Assembly: GCA_900768795.1 (NCBI GenBank)
Contig: CAAGEH010000001.1
Span: 55,091 to 119,090, forward strand
Direction: 5' to 3'
DNA: 64,000 nucleotides
Origin: an uncultured Collinsella sp.
Lineage (GTDB): Bacteria > Actinomycetota > Coriobacteriia > Coriobacteriales > Coriobacteriaceae
Shown: piece by piece, positions 9,276 to 18,283 of the stretch
How the letters are laid out: every line of letters begins with the position of its first letter
How positions within the stretch are numbered: position 1 is the stretch's first letter
Program-made: the position numbers and the translations under genes
The notes under the pieces: model-generated
Database searches by the model: none
The model's input: the letters and a program-made list of their open reading frames with translations, nothing else
What the model was told of the DNA's origin: nothing

Positions 9276-9680
9276 ATGAACGTCGAAGAGACCTTTATCA
9301 TGATCAAACCCGATGCCGTTCGTGCGCGTAAATCCGGTGAGATCATCACGCGCATCGAGCGCAGCGGCCTGACCATCGAGCGCATGGAGATGTGCACGCT
9401 CACCGATGATGTCGTCAAGGAGCATTACGCTCACCTCGCCGACAAGCCGTTCTTTCCGAGTCTCGTCGCGTTTATGACGAGCGGCCCCGTGGTCAAGATG
9501 ATCGTTTCCGGTCCGAGCGCCATCAAGAAGATGCGCATGCTCATGGGCGCGACCGACCCCGTGGAGGCGGCTCCCGGTTCCATTCGCGGCGATTACGCCG
9601 TTGACGTCAACTCCAACGTCATCCACGGCTCCGATGGTCCCGACACGGCCAAGCTCGAGATCGAGCGCTTCTTCGGCTAG
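9276..9680 (+). CDS. ndk: Nucleoside diphosphate kinase
   Basis: A 134-residue kinase that transfers phosphate between nucleoside triphosphates and diphosphates by a ping-pong mechanism. The start MNVEETFIMIKPDAV and the active-site segment NVIHGSD with the phospho-accepting His at residue 117 are diagnostic. Length is typical. The ATG follows GAAAGG with seven bases of spacing. It is monocistronic, with a strong terminator 60 bp downstream. Confidence 0.97.
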   Translation: MNVEETFIMIKPDAVRARKSGEIITRIERSGLTIERMEMCTLTDDVVKEHYAHLADKPFFPSLVAFMTSGPVVKMIVSGPSAIKKMRMLMGATDPVEAAPGSIRGDYAVDVNSNVIHGSDGPDTAKLEIERFFG

Positions 9681-9741
9681 GCAATCGCTTGCGCGCAATC
9701 AAGATCCAAACGCGTGCAGCTCAATGTATATGCAAACGTTC

Positions 9742-9776
9742 AAAAGCACCCGAGTTCGAACTCGGGTGCTTTTGTT
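9742..9776 (+). terminator. Intrinsic terminator after ndk
   Basis: A long perfect palindrome AGCACCCGAG centred on TTCGAA (about 9755-9760), with A-run on the left and T-run on the right, so it can work in both directions for the convergent ndk and HAD genes. Confidence 0.9.
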
Positions 9777-9969
9777 TTGCTTCGGTTTAAGCTCGGCTTT
9801 AGTTCGCCCTATTTTTAGCTCGCCCCATCTGTCTGATGGTTTCTCAGGCGGACGCTCACGCGGCAAGCATCGCCGCAGCTTTTAGCGGTGATTGGCGTGA
9901 CCGATCGAATGCGACGCCTTCTCCACCCGTCTCGGCGGCATGTCGTGTTGTCTGCCGAACTCGTGGCGC

Positions 9970-10728
9970 TTAAAGCACGGTACCCTGTTCGCCCTTGCGC
10001 TCGAACGCGTCGACAACGGAATCGAAATCGGCAGCGAAACGCTCCATGCTTCCCGACCAGGTAGCGCGTCCCGGACGGCCGTGCCCCACATATGCGGTTT
10101 GGATGCCGCAATCGAGGGTAGGGAAGTCGCGTTTGGGGTCGTTGCCGACCATGAGCACTTCCTGCGGCTCGAGCCCTATCTCCTGCAGGTTCTCGAGATA
10201 GTAGACCGCATCGGGTTTGCAGCGCGTCGAGTTCTCCATGGTGGTGATGCGCTCGAACGGGATGTCGTCGAGTCCGCCCCAGCCCATGCGGCATTTGATA
10301 CCGGTGGCAGAAAAGCTCGGGTTGGTGAAGAGCGCGATACGCAGGCCGCGATCGATGACCGTCTCGAGCGCCTCATGGGCGCCTTTGCGCGGGCGCGCGC
10401 TTATGACGGGACCGTTTTTGAGCGGCAGGACCTCGCGCTCGTAGTAATCGAGCGCCTCGAAAACAACGGGATCGTTGAGGTCAACGCCGCAATCGCGCAG
10501 GATGCGCTCGTTGAAGAACTCACGATTGGTGCGGTTGTCGGTTCCGGGGCGCACATTGCTGTTGAGTGCGTACATGGCGCTCGCGAGCCCGTGTCCGACA
10601 TCGAGGGCGCGCTTGCGGCTGATGCGGCACATGATGTTCGTGACATCTGCCGCCCACAGCGCGCAAAACGGCGTGAGATTGATGCTGAGCAGGGTATCGT
10701 CCATGTCGAAAACGACGGCTTTGAGCAA
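9970..10728 (-). CDS. HAD superfamily hydrolase
   Basis: A predicted 252-residue HAD phosphatase with motif I FDMDDTLLSINL at the N-terminus, motif II LFTNPS, a conserved lysine in TRCKPD and motif IV MVGNDPKRDFPT. The C1-cap architecture resembles phosphoglycolate phosphatase-like and pyrimidine nucleotidase-like members. I place the start at a TTG (10728) because GGAG lies about six bases upstream and motif I then begins near residue 7, as usual. The upstream ATG at 10785 would add 19 unrelated residues. Substrate unknown. Confidence 0.8.
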   Translation of the reverse strand: MLKAVVFDMDDTLLSINLTPFCALWAADVTNIMCRISRKRALDVGHGLASAMYALNSNVRPGTDNRTNREFFNERILRDCGVDLNDPVVFEALDYYEREVLPLKNGPVISARPRKGAHEALETVIDRGLRIALFTNPSFSATGIKCRMGWGGLDDIPFERITTMENSTRCKPDAVYYLENLQEIGLEPQEVLMVGNDPKRDFPTLDCGIQTAYVGHGRPGRATWSGSMERFAADFDSVVDAFERKGEQGTVL

Positions 10729-11159
10729 AATGGCTCCGATCTGACTAGGTTGGCTGCCTGTTATTATGCGACAACGCCCGCACACATGACGGTTACGGTT
10801 TTGTAATCGTTTGCGTTGCGTGCTCGGGAGAAACGGATGAACGTGCAGTCACGGCGGGCAGCTCTGGGCATCTTCGTTTGTTGCACGTTGATTACGCAGG
10901 CTGCGACTATAGAGCCGTTTGTCCGCCGATTCGCACCGCCCGCCCGATTCCTTCGTGGATTTGCTCGGGTAGATTCAGAAATTTGCGAATCGTGCTTGCA
11001 AACAGCGGTTTTGCCCCGTATCCTTGTGGTTCGTGAATGCAAAAAGCTTCACATCCGTATCTGTTGGCTCCCGAGTGTTCCTAAAGGTTTACGTCATTTT
11101 GGCGTGTCTATCTGCAGGTCCTAGCAATCGGGGCCCCACTGTTCGAAAGGGGTCCACCT
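10729..11159. other. Long leader region of rpsA
   Basis: No convincing gene lies in this 431-bp gap. A weak 102-codon frame (10816-11124) has no family features. The right part is probably the untranslated leader of rpsA, about 130 nt long if the promoter at 10996-11024 is used. Confidence 0.5.
10996..11024 (+). promoter_or_regulatory. Predicted rpsA promoter
   Basis: TTGCAA (10996-11001) and TATCCT (11019-11024) are separated by exactly 17 bases. The same -10 sequence TATCCT appears upstream of valS. Confidence 0.5.
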
Positions 11160-12329
11160 TTGAGTGAGATTCAGAACTCGTCCATCTTCTCTCTAGATGA
11201 CGTCAATGAAGAGGAGATGAACAACCTCATCGACGGTACCATCACCGACTTTGATGAGGGCGATCTCGTTAACGGCACTGTCGTTAAGATTGAGCACGAC
11301 GAGGTGCTCGTTGACATCGGATTCAAGTCCGAGGGAGTTATCCCTGTCCGCGAGCTTTCCATCCGTAAGGACGCTAACCCTGCTGACATCGTCAAGCTTG
11401 GCGATCCCATCGAGGCTCTCGTTCTTCAGAAGGAGGACAAGGACGGTCGCCTGGTGCTTTCCAAGAAGCGCGCCGAGTACGAGCGTGCCTGGAACCGCAT
11501 CGAGGAGAAGTTCAACGCCGGCGAGAACGTCGAGGGCGAGGTTATCGAGGTCGTCAAGGGCGGTCTTATCCTCGACATCGGCCTTCGCGGCTTCCTGCCT
11601 GCCTCCCTCGTTGACCTTCGCCGCGTGAAGGACCTCACCTCCTACATGGGCACCCGCATCGAGGCTCGTGTCATCGAGATGGACCGCAACCGCAACAACG
11701 TCGTCCTCTCCCGTCGCGTCGTCCTCGAGGAGTCCCGCAAGGCCGAGCGCTCCGAGATTCTCTCCAAGCTCAAGGCCGGCATGCGCCTCAAGGGCACCGT
11801 TTCCTCCATCGTCGACTTCGGCGCCTTCGTCGACCTCGGCGGTATCGATGGCCTCATCCACATCTCCGAGCTTTCCTGGAACCACGTCAACCATCCTTCC
11901 GAGGTTGTCAAGGTTGGCCAGGAGGTCGAGGTCGAGGTTCTCGACGTCGATCTCAACCGTGAGCGCATCTCCCTCGGTCTCAAGCAGACCACCGAGGATC
12001 CTTGGCGCGCACTCGTCAAGAAGTACCCGGTCGGCGCTATCGTCGAGGGCACCGTTACCAAGCTCGTCCCGTTCGGCGCATTCGTCGACCTCGGCGACGG
12101 TATCGAGGGCCTCGTGCACATCTCCGAGATGGCCAACAAGCATGTCGATCAGCCTTCTCAGGTCACCCACGTGGGCGACAAGGTTCAGGTCAAGGTCATG
12201 GAGATCGACCTCGACCGCCGTCGTATCTCCCTCTCGATGAAGTCCGCAGCTGAGACGCTCGGCGTCGAGATCGAGGTTGCTCCGCTTCCTTCCGAGAAGA
12301 AGGACGAGGAGGCCGTTGACGCTGAGTAA
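11160..12329 (+). CDS. rpsA: 30S ribosomal protein S1
   Basis: A 389-residue S1 protein made of four S1 RNA-binding domains, beginning about residues 34, 119, 204 and 289 (GDLVNGTV, GENVEGEV, GMRLKGTV, GAIVEGTV). Domains three and four are the best conserved (DFGAFVDLGGIDGLIHISELSW and its repeat). The four-domain form is usual in actinobacteria, compared with six in enterobacteria. It binds mRNA and helps initiation on structured leaders. The start is a TTG with GAAAGGGG eight bases upstream; no better ATG is in frame. A terminator follows. Confidence 0.96.
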   Translation: MSEIQNSSIFSLDDVNEEEMNNLIDGTITDFDEGDLVNGTVVKIEHDEVLVDIGFKSEGVIPVRELSIRKDANPADIVKLGDPIEALVLQKEDKDGRLVLSKKRAEYERAWNRIEEKFNAGENVEGEVIEVVKGGLILDIGLRGFLPASLVDLRRVKDLTSYMGTRIEARVIEMDRNRNNVVLSRRVVLEESRKAERSEILSKLKAGMRLKGTVSSIVDFGAFVDLGGIDGLIHISELSWNHVNHPSEVVKVGQEVEVEVLDVDLNRERISLGLKQTTEDPWRALVKKYPVGAIVEGTVTKLVPFGAFVDLGDGIEGLVHISEMANKHVDQPSQVTHVGDKVQVKVMEIDLDRRRISLSMKSAAETLGVEIEVAPLPSEKKDEEAVDAE

Positions 12330-12363
12330 ATCGGCGTACGGTTTCGCATAAGCGCGATTGCGA

Positions 12364-12400
12364 GGACCCGTTCGGTTTGAGCCGAGCGGGTCCTTTTGTT
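12364..12400 (+). terminator. Intrinsic terminator after rpsA
   Basis: Stem GGACCCGTTCGG (12364-12375) pairs with 12382-12393 with minor mismatch, then TTTTGTTT. Confidence 0.9.
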
Positions 12401-12609
12401 TACGTGCGGCTGTTTTACGCGTGAGGTCGATCGGCTCGACTTTTTCCATGTGGACGCAGGTGATGCGCAGGGGGCTTGTGCACGCTCGTTGCGGGGGACT
12501 TATGCACGATTGTTGTAATTGACACGGCAAGTCAATACGAACCATGCGCGGTATCGATCGATTTGACTCCGCGCGCCATGGACAGCTGAGCTCTGTAACT
12601 ACGCATGAT

Positions 12610-12651
12610 AAAAAACCGACCCACTCGCGGAAAATTTCCGGAGCGGGTCGG
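12610..12651 (-). terminator. Intrinsic terminator of the degV-type gene
   Basis: Read on the minus strand, CCGACCCGCTC pairs with the downstream GAGTGGGTCGG (12616-12651) and is followed by a run of six T. The remainder of the gap 12330-12698 has no gene. Confidence 0.88.
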
Positions 12652-12698
12652 GCTTGGGAAAACATGCGCTCGCATTTACGAGTGCAGTTTAATGCTCC

Positions 12699-13562
12699 TT
12701 ATGCGTTTTTAGGCTCGTAGTGCGGGCAGTAACAGACGGCGATCGCGTCCACGCCGACATGCGTGGCGATGGTGCAGCCGATGGGCCCGGTTCCCTCATT
12801 GGTATACGAATACCCCTCGAGCGCTTGCGCCACAAGCTCCTGCTCCTCTTTTGCTCCGCTGTTGAGCAGACGTACGCCGCCTGTGGGATGCTCGTCCAAA
12901 AATGCGAGGCAGTCTTTCATCATCGCGGCGACGATGCGCTTGGTGCCGCGCGCTTTGCGCGTGACCTTGATTTCGCCGCTCGGCCACTCGGGACTGATCC
13001 CCAAGCGAATGTTGAGCATGGTGGTGAGGTGCCCGGCGAGCTTGGGCGCTCGACCGTTTTTGACGAGGTTTTCGAGCGTGCGTGGAATCAAGAGCAGCTT
13101 TGCCTCGGGTAGAATCTGACGAACGCCCTGCTCAACTTCATCGATGGAACAGCCGTCTTCGCGCATGGCGAGCGCGTACTCGACGACAAGGCCTTCGGCG
13201 GCGGAGCCGTTGCGCGTGTCGATGCAGCGGATATCGAGCGGGTGTTCGGCGGCGACGTTCACGGCGTTTGCGTAGCAGGCGCTCCATTCGCTGCACAGCG
13301 AGATGAAGACGGCTCCGTCGTACCCATCTGCTGCGATACGGTCGAAGAGCGCCTTGAATTCGCCGGCAGAGGGTTGCGAGGTGTGGGGGAGCGTATCGGA
13401 TGCCGCCATGCGCTTCGTGTACTCCTCCGCGGTGATTTCGACCTGGTCGAGAAGGTCTTCGCCCTCGATGATGACGTGCAGGGGGATAACGTAGATACCG
13501 AGCTCGCGTGCGCGCTCCGGTGCGATATCGGACGTGGAATCCGTGACGATTGCAAATGACAT
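12699..13562 (-). CDS. DegV family protein
   Basis: A 287-residue member of the DegV/FakB family, which binds a fatty acid in a deep pocket; some members (FakB) present it to the kinase FakA for entry into phospholipid synthesis. The N-terminal TDSTSD motif and the HTSQPSAGEF segment around residue 60 are the family hallmarks. The ATG follows AGGAGG at ideal spacing. A FakA-like kinase is not in this window, so a fatty-acid-kinase role is inference. It is transcribed alone, with its own terminator. Confidence 0.9.
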   Translation of the reverse strand: MSFAIVTDSTSDIAPERARELGIYVIPLHVIIEGEDLLDQVEITAEEYTKRMAASDTLPHTSQPSAGEFKALFDRIAADGYDGAVFISLCSEWSACYANAVNVAAEHPLDIRCIDTRNGSAAEGLVVEYALAMREDGCSIDEVEQGVRQILPEAKLLLIPRTLENLVKNGRAPKLAGHLTTMLNIRLGISPEWPSGEIKVTRKARGTKRIVAAMMKDCLAFLDEHPTGGVRLLNSGAKEEQELVAQALEGYSYTNEGTGPIGCTIATHVGVDAIAVCYCPHYEPKNA

Positions 13563-13824
13563 GGCAGCCTCCTGTTATGTTGGGTTCGCCAAACAGTTAA
13601 ATGCGTAAAGTATAGCGATGATTACGCCACATATTTATTTGATATAAGGATTAAGTAACATTTCATAAAGATGTGTGAACAAGTTTATTCAAGGGAATGA
13701 AGTATGTACGTGCGTCTCAAGCCCGTTTCTCAACCGTCCTCAAGAGCGCATCCGTCATGTGCATGTTGAGGCAGATGCTTGTCTGTGGGATACTCACAAA
13801 CTGTATGAACAAATAGGGAACGGC

Positions 13825-14499
13825 ATGGTAACTGTAATGACACCAGAAGATTTGAGGGCGCGCCGGGTCGCGCTCTTCGACTTCGACGGCACGGTGGCGG
13901 ACACCGCTCGAGCCGTCATCACCTCGACGGAGAAAACGCTCAAGGACCACGGGTTCACGCGTGAGGAGATGGGCGACCTGCGCCGTATGATCGGGCCTCC
14001 GTTGCGCGACAGCTTCCACGATTTCTACGGCTTTTCGCGCGAGGATTCCGAGATCGTTGCCGATGAGTACCGTGCCTATTTCAACACGCTTCCCGCAAGC
14101 GAATACCCGGCGTTTCCGGGAATCCCCGAGTTGCTCGATGCGCTTGCGGCGCGCGGGCGCACGCTCGCTGTCGCGACGTCGCGCATGGAGGACAAGGCGC
14201 TCCTCATGATCGAAGAACTGGGACTCACCCAGTTCTCCGCCATCTGCGGCATGAATCCGGAAGAAGGTCGTCTGACCAAGACGGATTCCATCCGCGATGC
14301 GCTTGCCAAGCTCGGGGCAAAGCCCGATGAGGCCGTTATGGTGGGGGACCGCAAGCATGATGTGCTCGGTGCTCACGCCTACGGCGTTCCCTGCATCGGC
14401 ATTTACAGCGGCGGCGCTATCTCCGGAGAGCATGAAGAGGCGGGTGCCGACGCCATCGTGCATTCCGTGGCGGAGCTTTCTGACCTGCTGCTTGGGTAG
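13825..14499 (+). CDS. HAD hydrolase, phosphoglycolate phosphatase-like
   Basis: A predicted 224-residue HAD enzyme with motif I LFDFDGTVADTA, motif II VATSRMEDKA (Ser/Thr) and motif IV MVGDRKHDVLGAH. The helical C1 cap and GDRxxD motif place it with phosphoglycolate phosphatase/pyrophosphatase PpaX-like proteins. Start ATG 13825 follows AGGGA; the frame opens 150 bases earlier but that stretch lacks family similarity and includes the likely promoter zone. An ATG at 13837 is an alternative. It precedes the M20 peptidase gene by 100 bp. Confidence 0.85.
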   Translation: MVTVMTPEDLRARRVALFDFDGTVADTARAVITSTEKTLKDHGFTREEMGDLRRMIGPPLRDSFHDFYGFSREDSEIVADEYRAYFNTLPASEYPAFPGIPELLDALAARGRTLAVATSRMEDKALLMIEELGLTQFSAICGMNPEEGRLTKTDSIRDALAKLGAKPDEAVMVGDRKHDVLGAHAYGVPCIGIYSGGAISGEHEEAGADAIVHSVAELSDLLLG

Positions 14500-14598
14500 G
14501 GCGCAGGCGGAGAACAAGCCTGCGATGCATTGCACACTTCACCCTGTGATTTGTTACGTTGTTCGCGCTGATATCGCGCGATATGCAAGGAGGCCATG

Positions 14599-16041
14599 AT
14601 GGACCAGGAAAAACTCACTGCAGATGTTTCGGCATACGTCGACGAGGTGTGGCCGGATGTCCTCGATGATATCGAGAAGCTCGTGCGCATCCCCTCGATC
14701 GCCGATTACGATGCCGCCGCAACAGGCGCTCCCTTCGGTGAGCCCGTGCGCGACGCGCTCGATTGCGCGCTGGGAATCGCGCGCAAACTCGGCTATACGA
14801 CGAGCGATGATGAGGGCTTTGTCGGTATCGCGGATATCGCCGGCGAAAGCGAAAAGCAACTCGCGACGATTTGCCATGTCGATGTCGTTCCCGCGGGGCC
14901 GGGTTGGAACAGCGACCCGTTTACCATGGAGCGCCGTGACGGATGGCTGCTCGGTCGCGGCGTCATCGATGACAAGGGTCCCGCGGTGCTTTCGCTCTAC
15001 GCGGGCGCCTACCTGCTGAGCCGCGGAATCAAGCCGCGCTACAGCTTTCGTGCGCTGCTCGGCTGCGATGAGGAGGTGGGCATGTCCGACGTGCACCACT
15101 ATCTCGATGCCTACGAGCAGCCGGCGTTTCTTTTCACGCCGGATGCCGAGTTCCCGGTCTGCAACGCCGAGAAGGGCCAGTTCGGCGCAACGTTGTGGAG
15201 CCCGGCCATCGAGGGCGCCCGCATCCTCTCGTGGAGCGGTGCCGAGGCGACGAACGCGATTCCCTCGCAGTCCATCTGCGAGCTCGCGATTGCGGCCTCC
15301 GAGCTGCCCAAACCCGAACGGCATGCGGACCGTATCGAGATAACCGACCTCGGGGACGGTCGCTCGCGCATCTTCGCGCACGGAATCGGCGGCCACGCCT
15401 CCATGCCCGAGGGTACGCTCAACGCCATCAAGCTCATCGTCGAGTACCTGAGGCATGCCGAGGAGGTCTTTGCCGATCGCGGCGAGCGCCTGCTCACGCC
15501 GGTGGAGCACGACTTCGTCAAATTCCTCGATTTCGTCCATGCCGATACGGCGGGACGCGGTCTTGGCATCGATGCCGAGTCCGACGCGTTCGGTCCGCTC
15601 ACCTGCAATGCGGGAACGATCGGGGTCGAGGGCGACCGCATCTATCAGACCATCGACGTGAGGTTCCCCGACAGCACCTCGACGGATACCATGCTCACGC
15701 AGATGTCGCCGCTGACCGAGCGTTTCGGCGTGAGTGTCGACGTCACGAGTGACAAGGTCCCGTTTTCCGTCTCCGCGGATAGTCCCGCGGTCTCAGCGCT
15801 CATCGATACGTATAACGAGTTCACGGGCAAGCATGCCCAGCCGTTCGCCATGGGCGGCGGCACCTACGCGCGCAATTTCGCCCGAGCCGTGAGCTTCGGG
15901 CCCGAGGTGCCCGAGATGGAGCTGCCCGAGTGGGGCGGCCACATGCACGGTCCCAACGAGGTCGCGAGCGAGGCGTTGCTCAAGCAGGCGCTCAAAATCT
16001 ATATCGTCGCGATTTTGCGTTTGATGGAACTCGACCTGTAG
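14599..16041 (+). CDS. M20 family metallopeptidase, Sapep/PepV-like dipeptidase
   Basis: A 480-residue peptidase with the M20 metal-site signatures in order: CHVDVVPAG (about residue 95), GVIDDKGP (about 127), GCDEEVG (about 161), PDAEFPV (about 186) and the C-terminal GGHMHGPNE. The GPGWNSDPF context after the first motif is typical of the Sapep/PepV dipeptidases that act on short peptides in the cytosol. AAGGAGG precedes tandem ATGs at 14596 and 14599; the second gives the better spacing. An imperfect hairpin follows the stop. Confidence 0.92.
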   Translation: MDQEKLTADVSAYVDEVWPDVLDDIEKLVRIPSIADYDAAATGAPFGEPVRDALDCALGIARKLGYTTSDDEGFVGIADIAGESEKQLATICHVDVVPAGPGWNSDPFTMERRDGWLLGRGVIDDKGPAVLSLYAGAYLLSRGIKPRYSFRALLGCDEEVGMSDVHHYLDAYEQPAFLFTPDAEFPVCNAEKGQFGATLWSPAIEGARILSWSGAEATNAIPSQSICELAIAASELPKPERHADRIEITDLGDGRSRIFAHGIGGHASMPEGTLNAIKLIVEYLRHAEEVFADRGERLLTPVEHDFVKFLDFVHADTAGRGLGIDAESDAFGPLTCNAGTIGVEGDRIYQTIDVRFPDSTSTDTMLTQMSPLTERFGVSVDVTSDKVPFSVSADSPAVSALIDTYNEFTGKHAQPFAMGGGTYARNFARAVSFGPEVPEMELPEWGGHMHGPNEVASEALLKQALKIYIVAILRLMELDL

Positions 16042-16068
16042 GGTCAGGTCAACGCTGCTCGCCTGTAA

Positions 16069-16114
16069 AGCTCCGCCTGTAGGACTCCATTCATAGAGTT
16101 TTGCAGGCGGAGCT
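16069..16114 (+). terminator. Hairpin after the M20 peptidase gene
   Basis: AGCTCCGCCTGT (16069-16080) pairs with 16103-16114 with one mismatch. There is no direct U-run, but T5 comes 16 bases later. Function as a terminator is uncertain. The gap continues to pstS at 16400 with no other gene. Confidence 0.45.
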
Positions 16115-16399
16115 CGGCCTATTGACTGCTTTTTCGCATAGTTCGACCTGTACGGCTTGCTATGCAAGCCATCTTCCTTCCATATCGTGTGAGCCGTCTG
16201 CCCGCTTTCCTTTACACGTGCTATTGATTGTCAGCTGAATGTAAACGCCGCGCTTCCTTTGAGTAATGCTTGATAAGAGCGCGGTAACAGCTGCGATATC
16301 ACGGCGATCTGCGCTTGCCCAACCCATAGAGTGCTTAGCAGGCAAGGGCAAGACATGCCCACCACACCATGCGCGCTAGCGCTTTATGGAAGGAAAGAA

Positions 16400-17341
16400 A
16401 TGAACAAGGTCTATTCTCGTCGTCAGTTCCTCGGTCTCGCCGGTGGCCTCGCCGCATTCGCAGGTCTCGGTCTCGCTGGCTGCGGTGCATCCGGTTCCGA
16501 TGCAGCCGCTAAGGGCAGCAGTGCGGGTTCTGCCGCTGTCAAGAAGGTTTCCGGCGAGGTGACGTACGACGGCGCTTCTTCGTTCCAGGCGCTCGTCGAG
16601 GCTGCTGCCGAGAAGTTCATGGACAAGAACCCGGACGTCTCCATCTCTGGTTCCGGTAACGGTTCGGGCAAGGGCCTTACCGCCGTTGCCTCCGGCACCG
16701 TGACCATCGGCAACTCCGACGTCTTCGCCGAGACCAAGCTCGACGCCGACCAGGTCAAGGACCTCGTTGATCATGAGGTCGCCGTTGTCGGTATGGGTCC
16801 TGTCGTCTCCAAGAACGTCAAGGTCGACGACCTTTCGCTCGAGCAGCTCAAGGGCATCTTCTCCGGCAAGATCACCAACTGGAAAGAGGTCGGCGGCGAC
16901 GATGCCAAGATCGTCGTTCTCAACCGTAAGGCCGGCTCCGGTACCCGCGCCACCTTCGAGGCCGCTGTCTTCGGCTCCGAGGCCAACGACTTCAAGGGCG
17001 ATGCAGAGCTCGACAAGTCCGGCGACGTCCAGACTCAGATCGCTTCCACCGACAACGCCATCTCCTACCTCGACTTCTCGCACTACGACGACTCCAAGTT
17101 CAACGCCGTCAAGGTCAACGGTGTCGAGCCCAAGAGCAAGAACGTCTACGACGACTCCTTCAAGATCTGGGCTACCGAGCACATGTACTGCAAGAAGGAC
17201 GCCGACGAGGCCACCAAGGCATTCCTCGATTTCATGCTTTCCAAGGATGTCCAGGGCAAGCTTGTCGAGGGGCAGGGCTTCATCCCCGTTTCCGAGATGA
17301 AGGTCAAGAAGGACGCTTCCGGCAAGGTCACTTCCAAGTAA
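16400..17341 (+). CDS. pstS: Phosphate ABC transporter substrate-binding lipoprotein
   Basis: A 313-residue PstS. It begins with a twin-arginine signal (SRRQFLGL) followed by a hydrophobic stretch and lipobox LAGC, giving lipid attachment at Cys28, so it is exported folded and anchored outside the membrane. The mature part has the phosphate-binding segments ASSFQAL, GSGNGSGKGL and RKAGSGTRATFE. ATG 16400 follows AAGGAAAG; an upstream frame extension is not needed. It is the first gene of a pstSCAB operon, which is typically induced by phosphate starvation. No clear PhoP-type direct repeats are visible upstream. Confidence 0.96.
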   Translation: MNKVYSRRQFLGLAGGLAAFAGLGLAGCGASGSDAAAKGSSAGSAAVKKVSGEVTYDGASSFQALVEAAAEKFMDKNPDVSISGSGNGSGKGLTAVASGTVTIGNSDVFAETKLDADQVKDLVDHEVAVVGMGPVVSKNVKVDDLSLEQLKGIFSGKITNWKEVGGDDAKIVVLNRKAGSGTRATFEAAVFGSEANDFKGDAELDKSGDVQTQIASTDNAISYLDFSHYDDSKFNAVKVNGVEPKSKNVYDDSFKIWATEHMYCKKDADEATKAFLDFMLSKDVQGKLVEGQGFIPVSEMKVKKDASGKVTSK

Positions 17342-17374
17342 TTCGAGTAATTTAACCGTATCGAAAGGTTCGTA

Positions 17375-18283
17375 ATGGCCAAGCATATGCCTAAGCGAAG
17401 CCTTGAGAAAGTCGGTCTGAGCGTCACGGGCGCATGTGTCGCGCTCGTGACGCTTGTTGTTTGCGCCCTCATCGTCATGGTGGCAAGCAAGGGACTATCG
17501 GCATTCTTCAAGGACGGCGTCAATCTTGCCGGGTTCTTCGGTGGTACCATCTGGAACCTCGCGAGCAAGGACGCCAACGGCATGCCCTATACCGGGGCGT
17601 TGCCTCTGATCGTCACGTCGTTTGCCGTGATGATTTTCTCGACCGTCTTTGCCCTGCCTATCGCAATCGGCTCCGCGATCTTCGCGGTCGAGATTCAGCC
17701 CAAGTTCGGCTCCAAGGTGTTTCAGCCGCTCATCGAGCTTCTGACTGGTATTCCCTCCGTCGTGTTCGGCTTGATCGGTTTTCATGTGGTCGTCGGCGCC
17801 TGCAAGGCCATCTTCCATGTGAACACCGGACTCGGAATCCTCCCGGGCGCGATCGTGCTTGCCGTTATGATCCTTCCGACCATCACCACGCTTTCGATTG
17901 ATGCCCTGCGCGCCGTGCCCGATAGCTATCGTCAGGGCTCGCTCGCGCTCGGATACACCCGCTGGCAGACCATCTGGCACGTCGTGCTCCGCTCGGCTCT
18001 GCCCTCGCTCATGACCGCCGTCATCCTGGGTATGACCCGCGCCTTTGGCGAGACGCTTGCCGTCCGCATGGTCATCGGCGGCATCGAGAGCATGCCCCAC
18101 GGTCTGCTCGACGCCGCATCGACCATCACCACCACGCTGACGACCTCGATGGCCGTCTACGCCGACGGTTCCGTCCAGGACGACGTGCTCTGGGCGCTCG
18201 GTCTGCTCCTTTTGGGCATGTCGCTCATCTTCATCCTTATCATCCATCTGATCGGTCGCAAGGGGGCGAAGGAACGTGGCTAG
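17375..18283 (+). CDS. pstC: Phosphate ABC transporter permease PstC
   Basis: A 302-residue inner-membrane permease with about six hydrophobic segments. The EAA-type loop contacting the ATPase is seen around SLALGYTRWQTIWHVVLRSALPSL. Ends in a basic tail GRKGAKERG. It begins 33 bp after pstS and overlaps pstA by eight bases, which indicates translational coupling. PstC pairs with PstA to form the phosphate channel. Confidence 0.96.
   Translation: MAKHMPKRSLEKVGLSVTGACVALVTLVVCALIVMVASKGLSAFFKDGVNLAGFFGGTIWNLASKDANGMPYTGALPLIVTSFAVMIFSTVFALPIAIGSAIFAVEIQPKFGSKVFQPLIELLTGIPSVVFGLIGFHVVVGACKAIFHVNTGLGILPGAIVLAVMILPTITTLSIDALRAVPDSYRQGSLALGYTRWQTIWHVVLRSALPSLMTAVILGMTRAFGETLAVRMVIGGIESMPHGLLDAASTITTTLTTSMAVYADGSVQDDVLWALGLLLLGMSLIFILIIHLIGRKGAKERG

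Noticed and set aside
10816..11124. 102-codon plus-strand frame before rpsA
   Set aside because: No ribosome site of quality, no family, and it overlaps the predicted rpsA promoter and leader.
11193..12665. 490-codon minus-strand frame opposite rpsA
   Set aside because: Antisense shadow; Leu/Val/Asp-rich composition arises from S1 codons read backwards.
16200..16399. PHO box before pstS
   Set aside because: No convincing direct repeats of the known actinobacterial or Bacillus PHO box types were seen.
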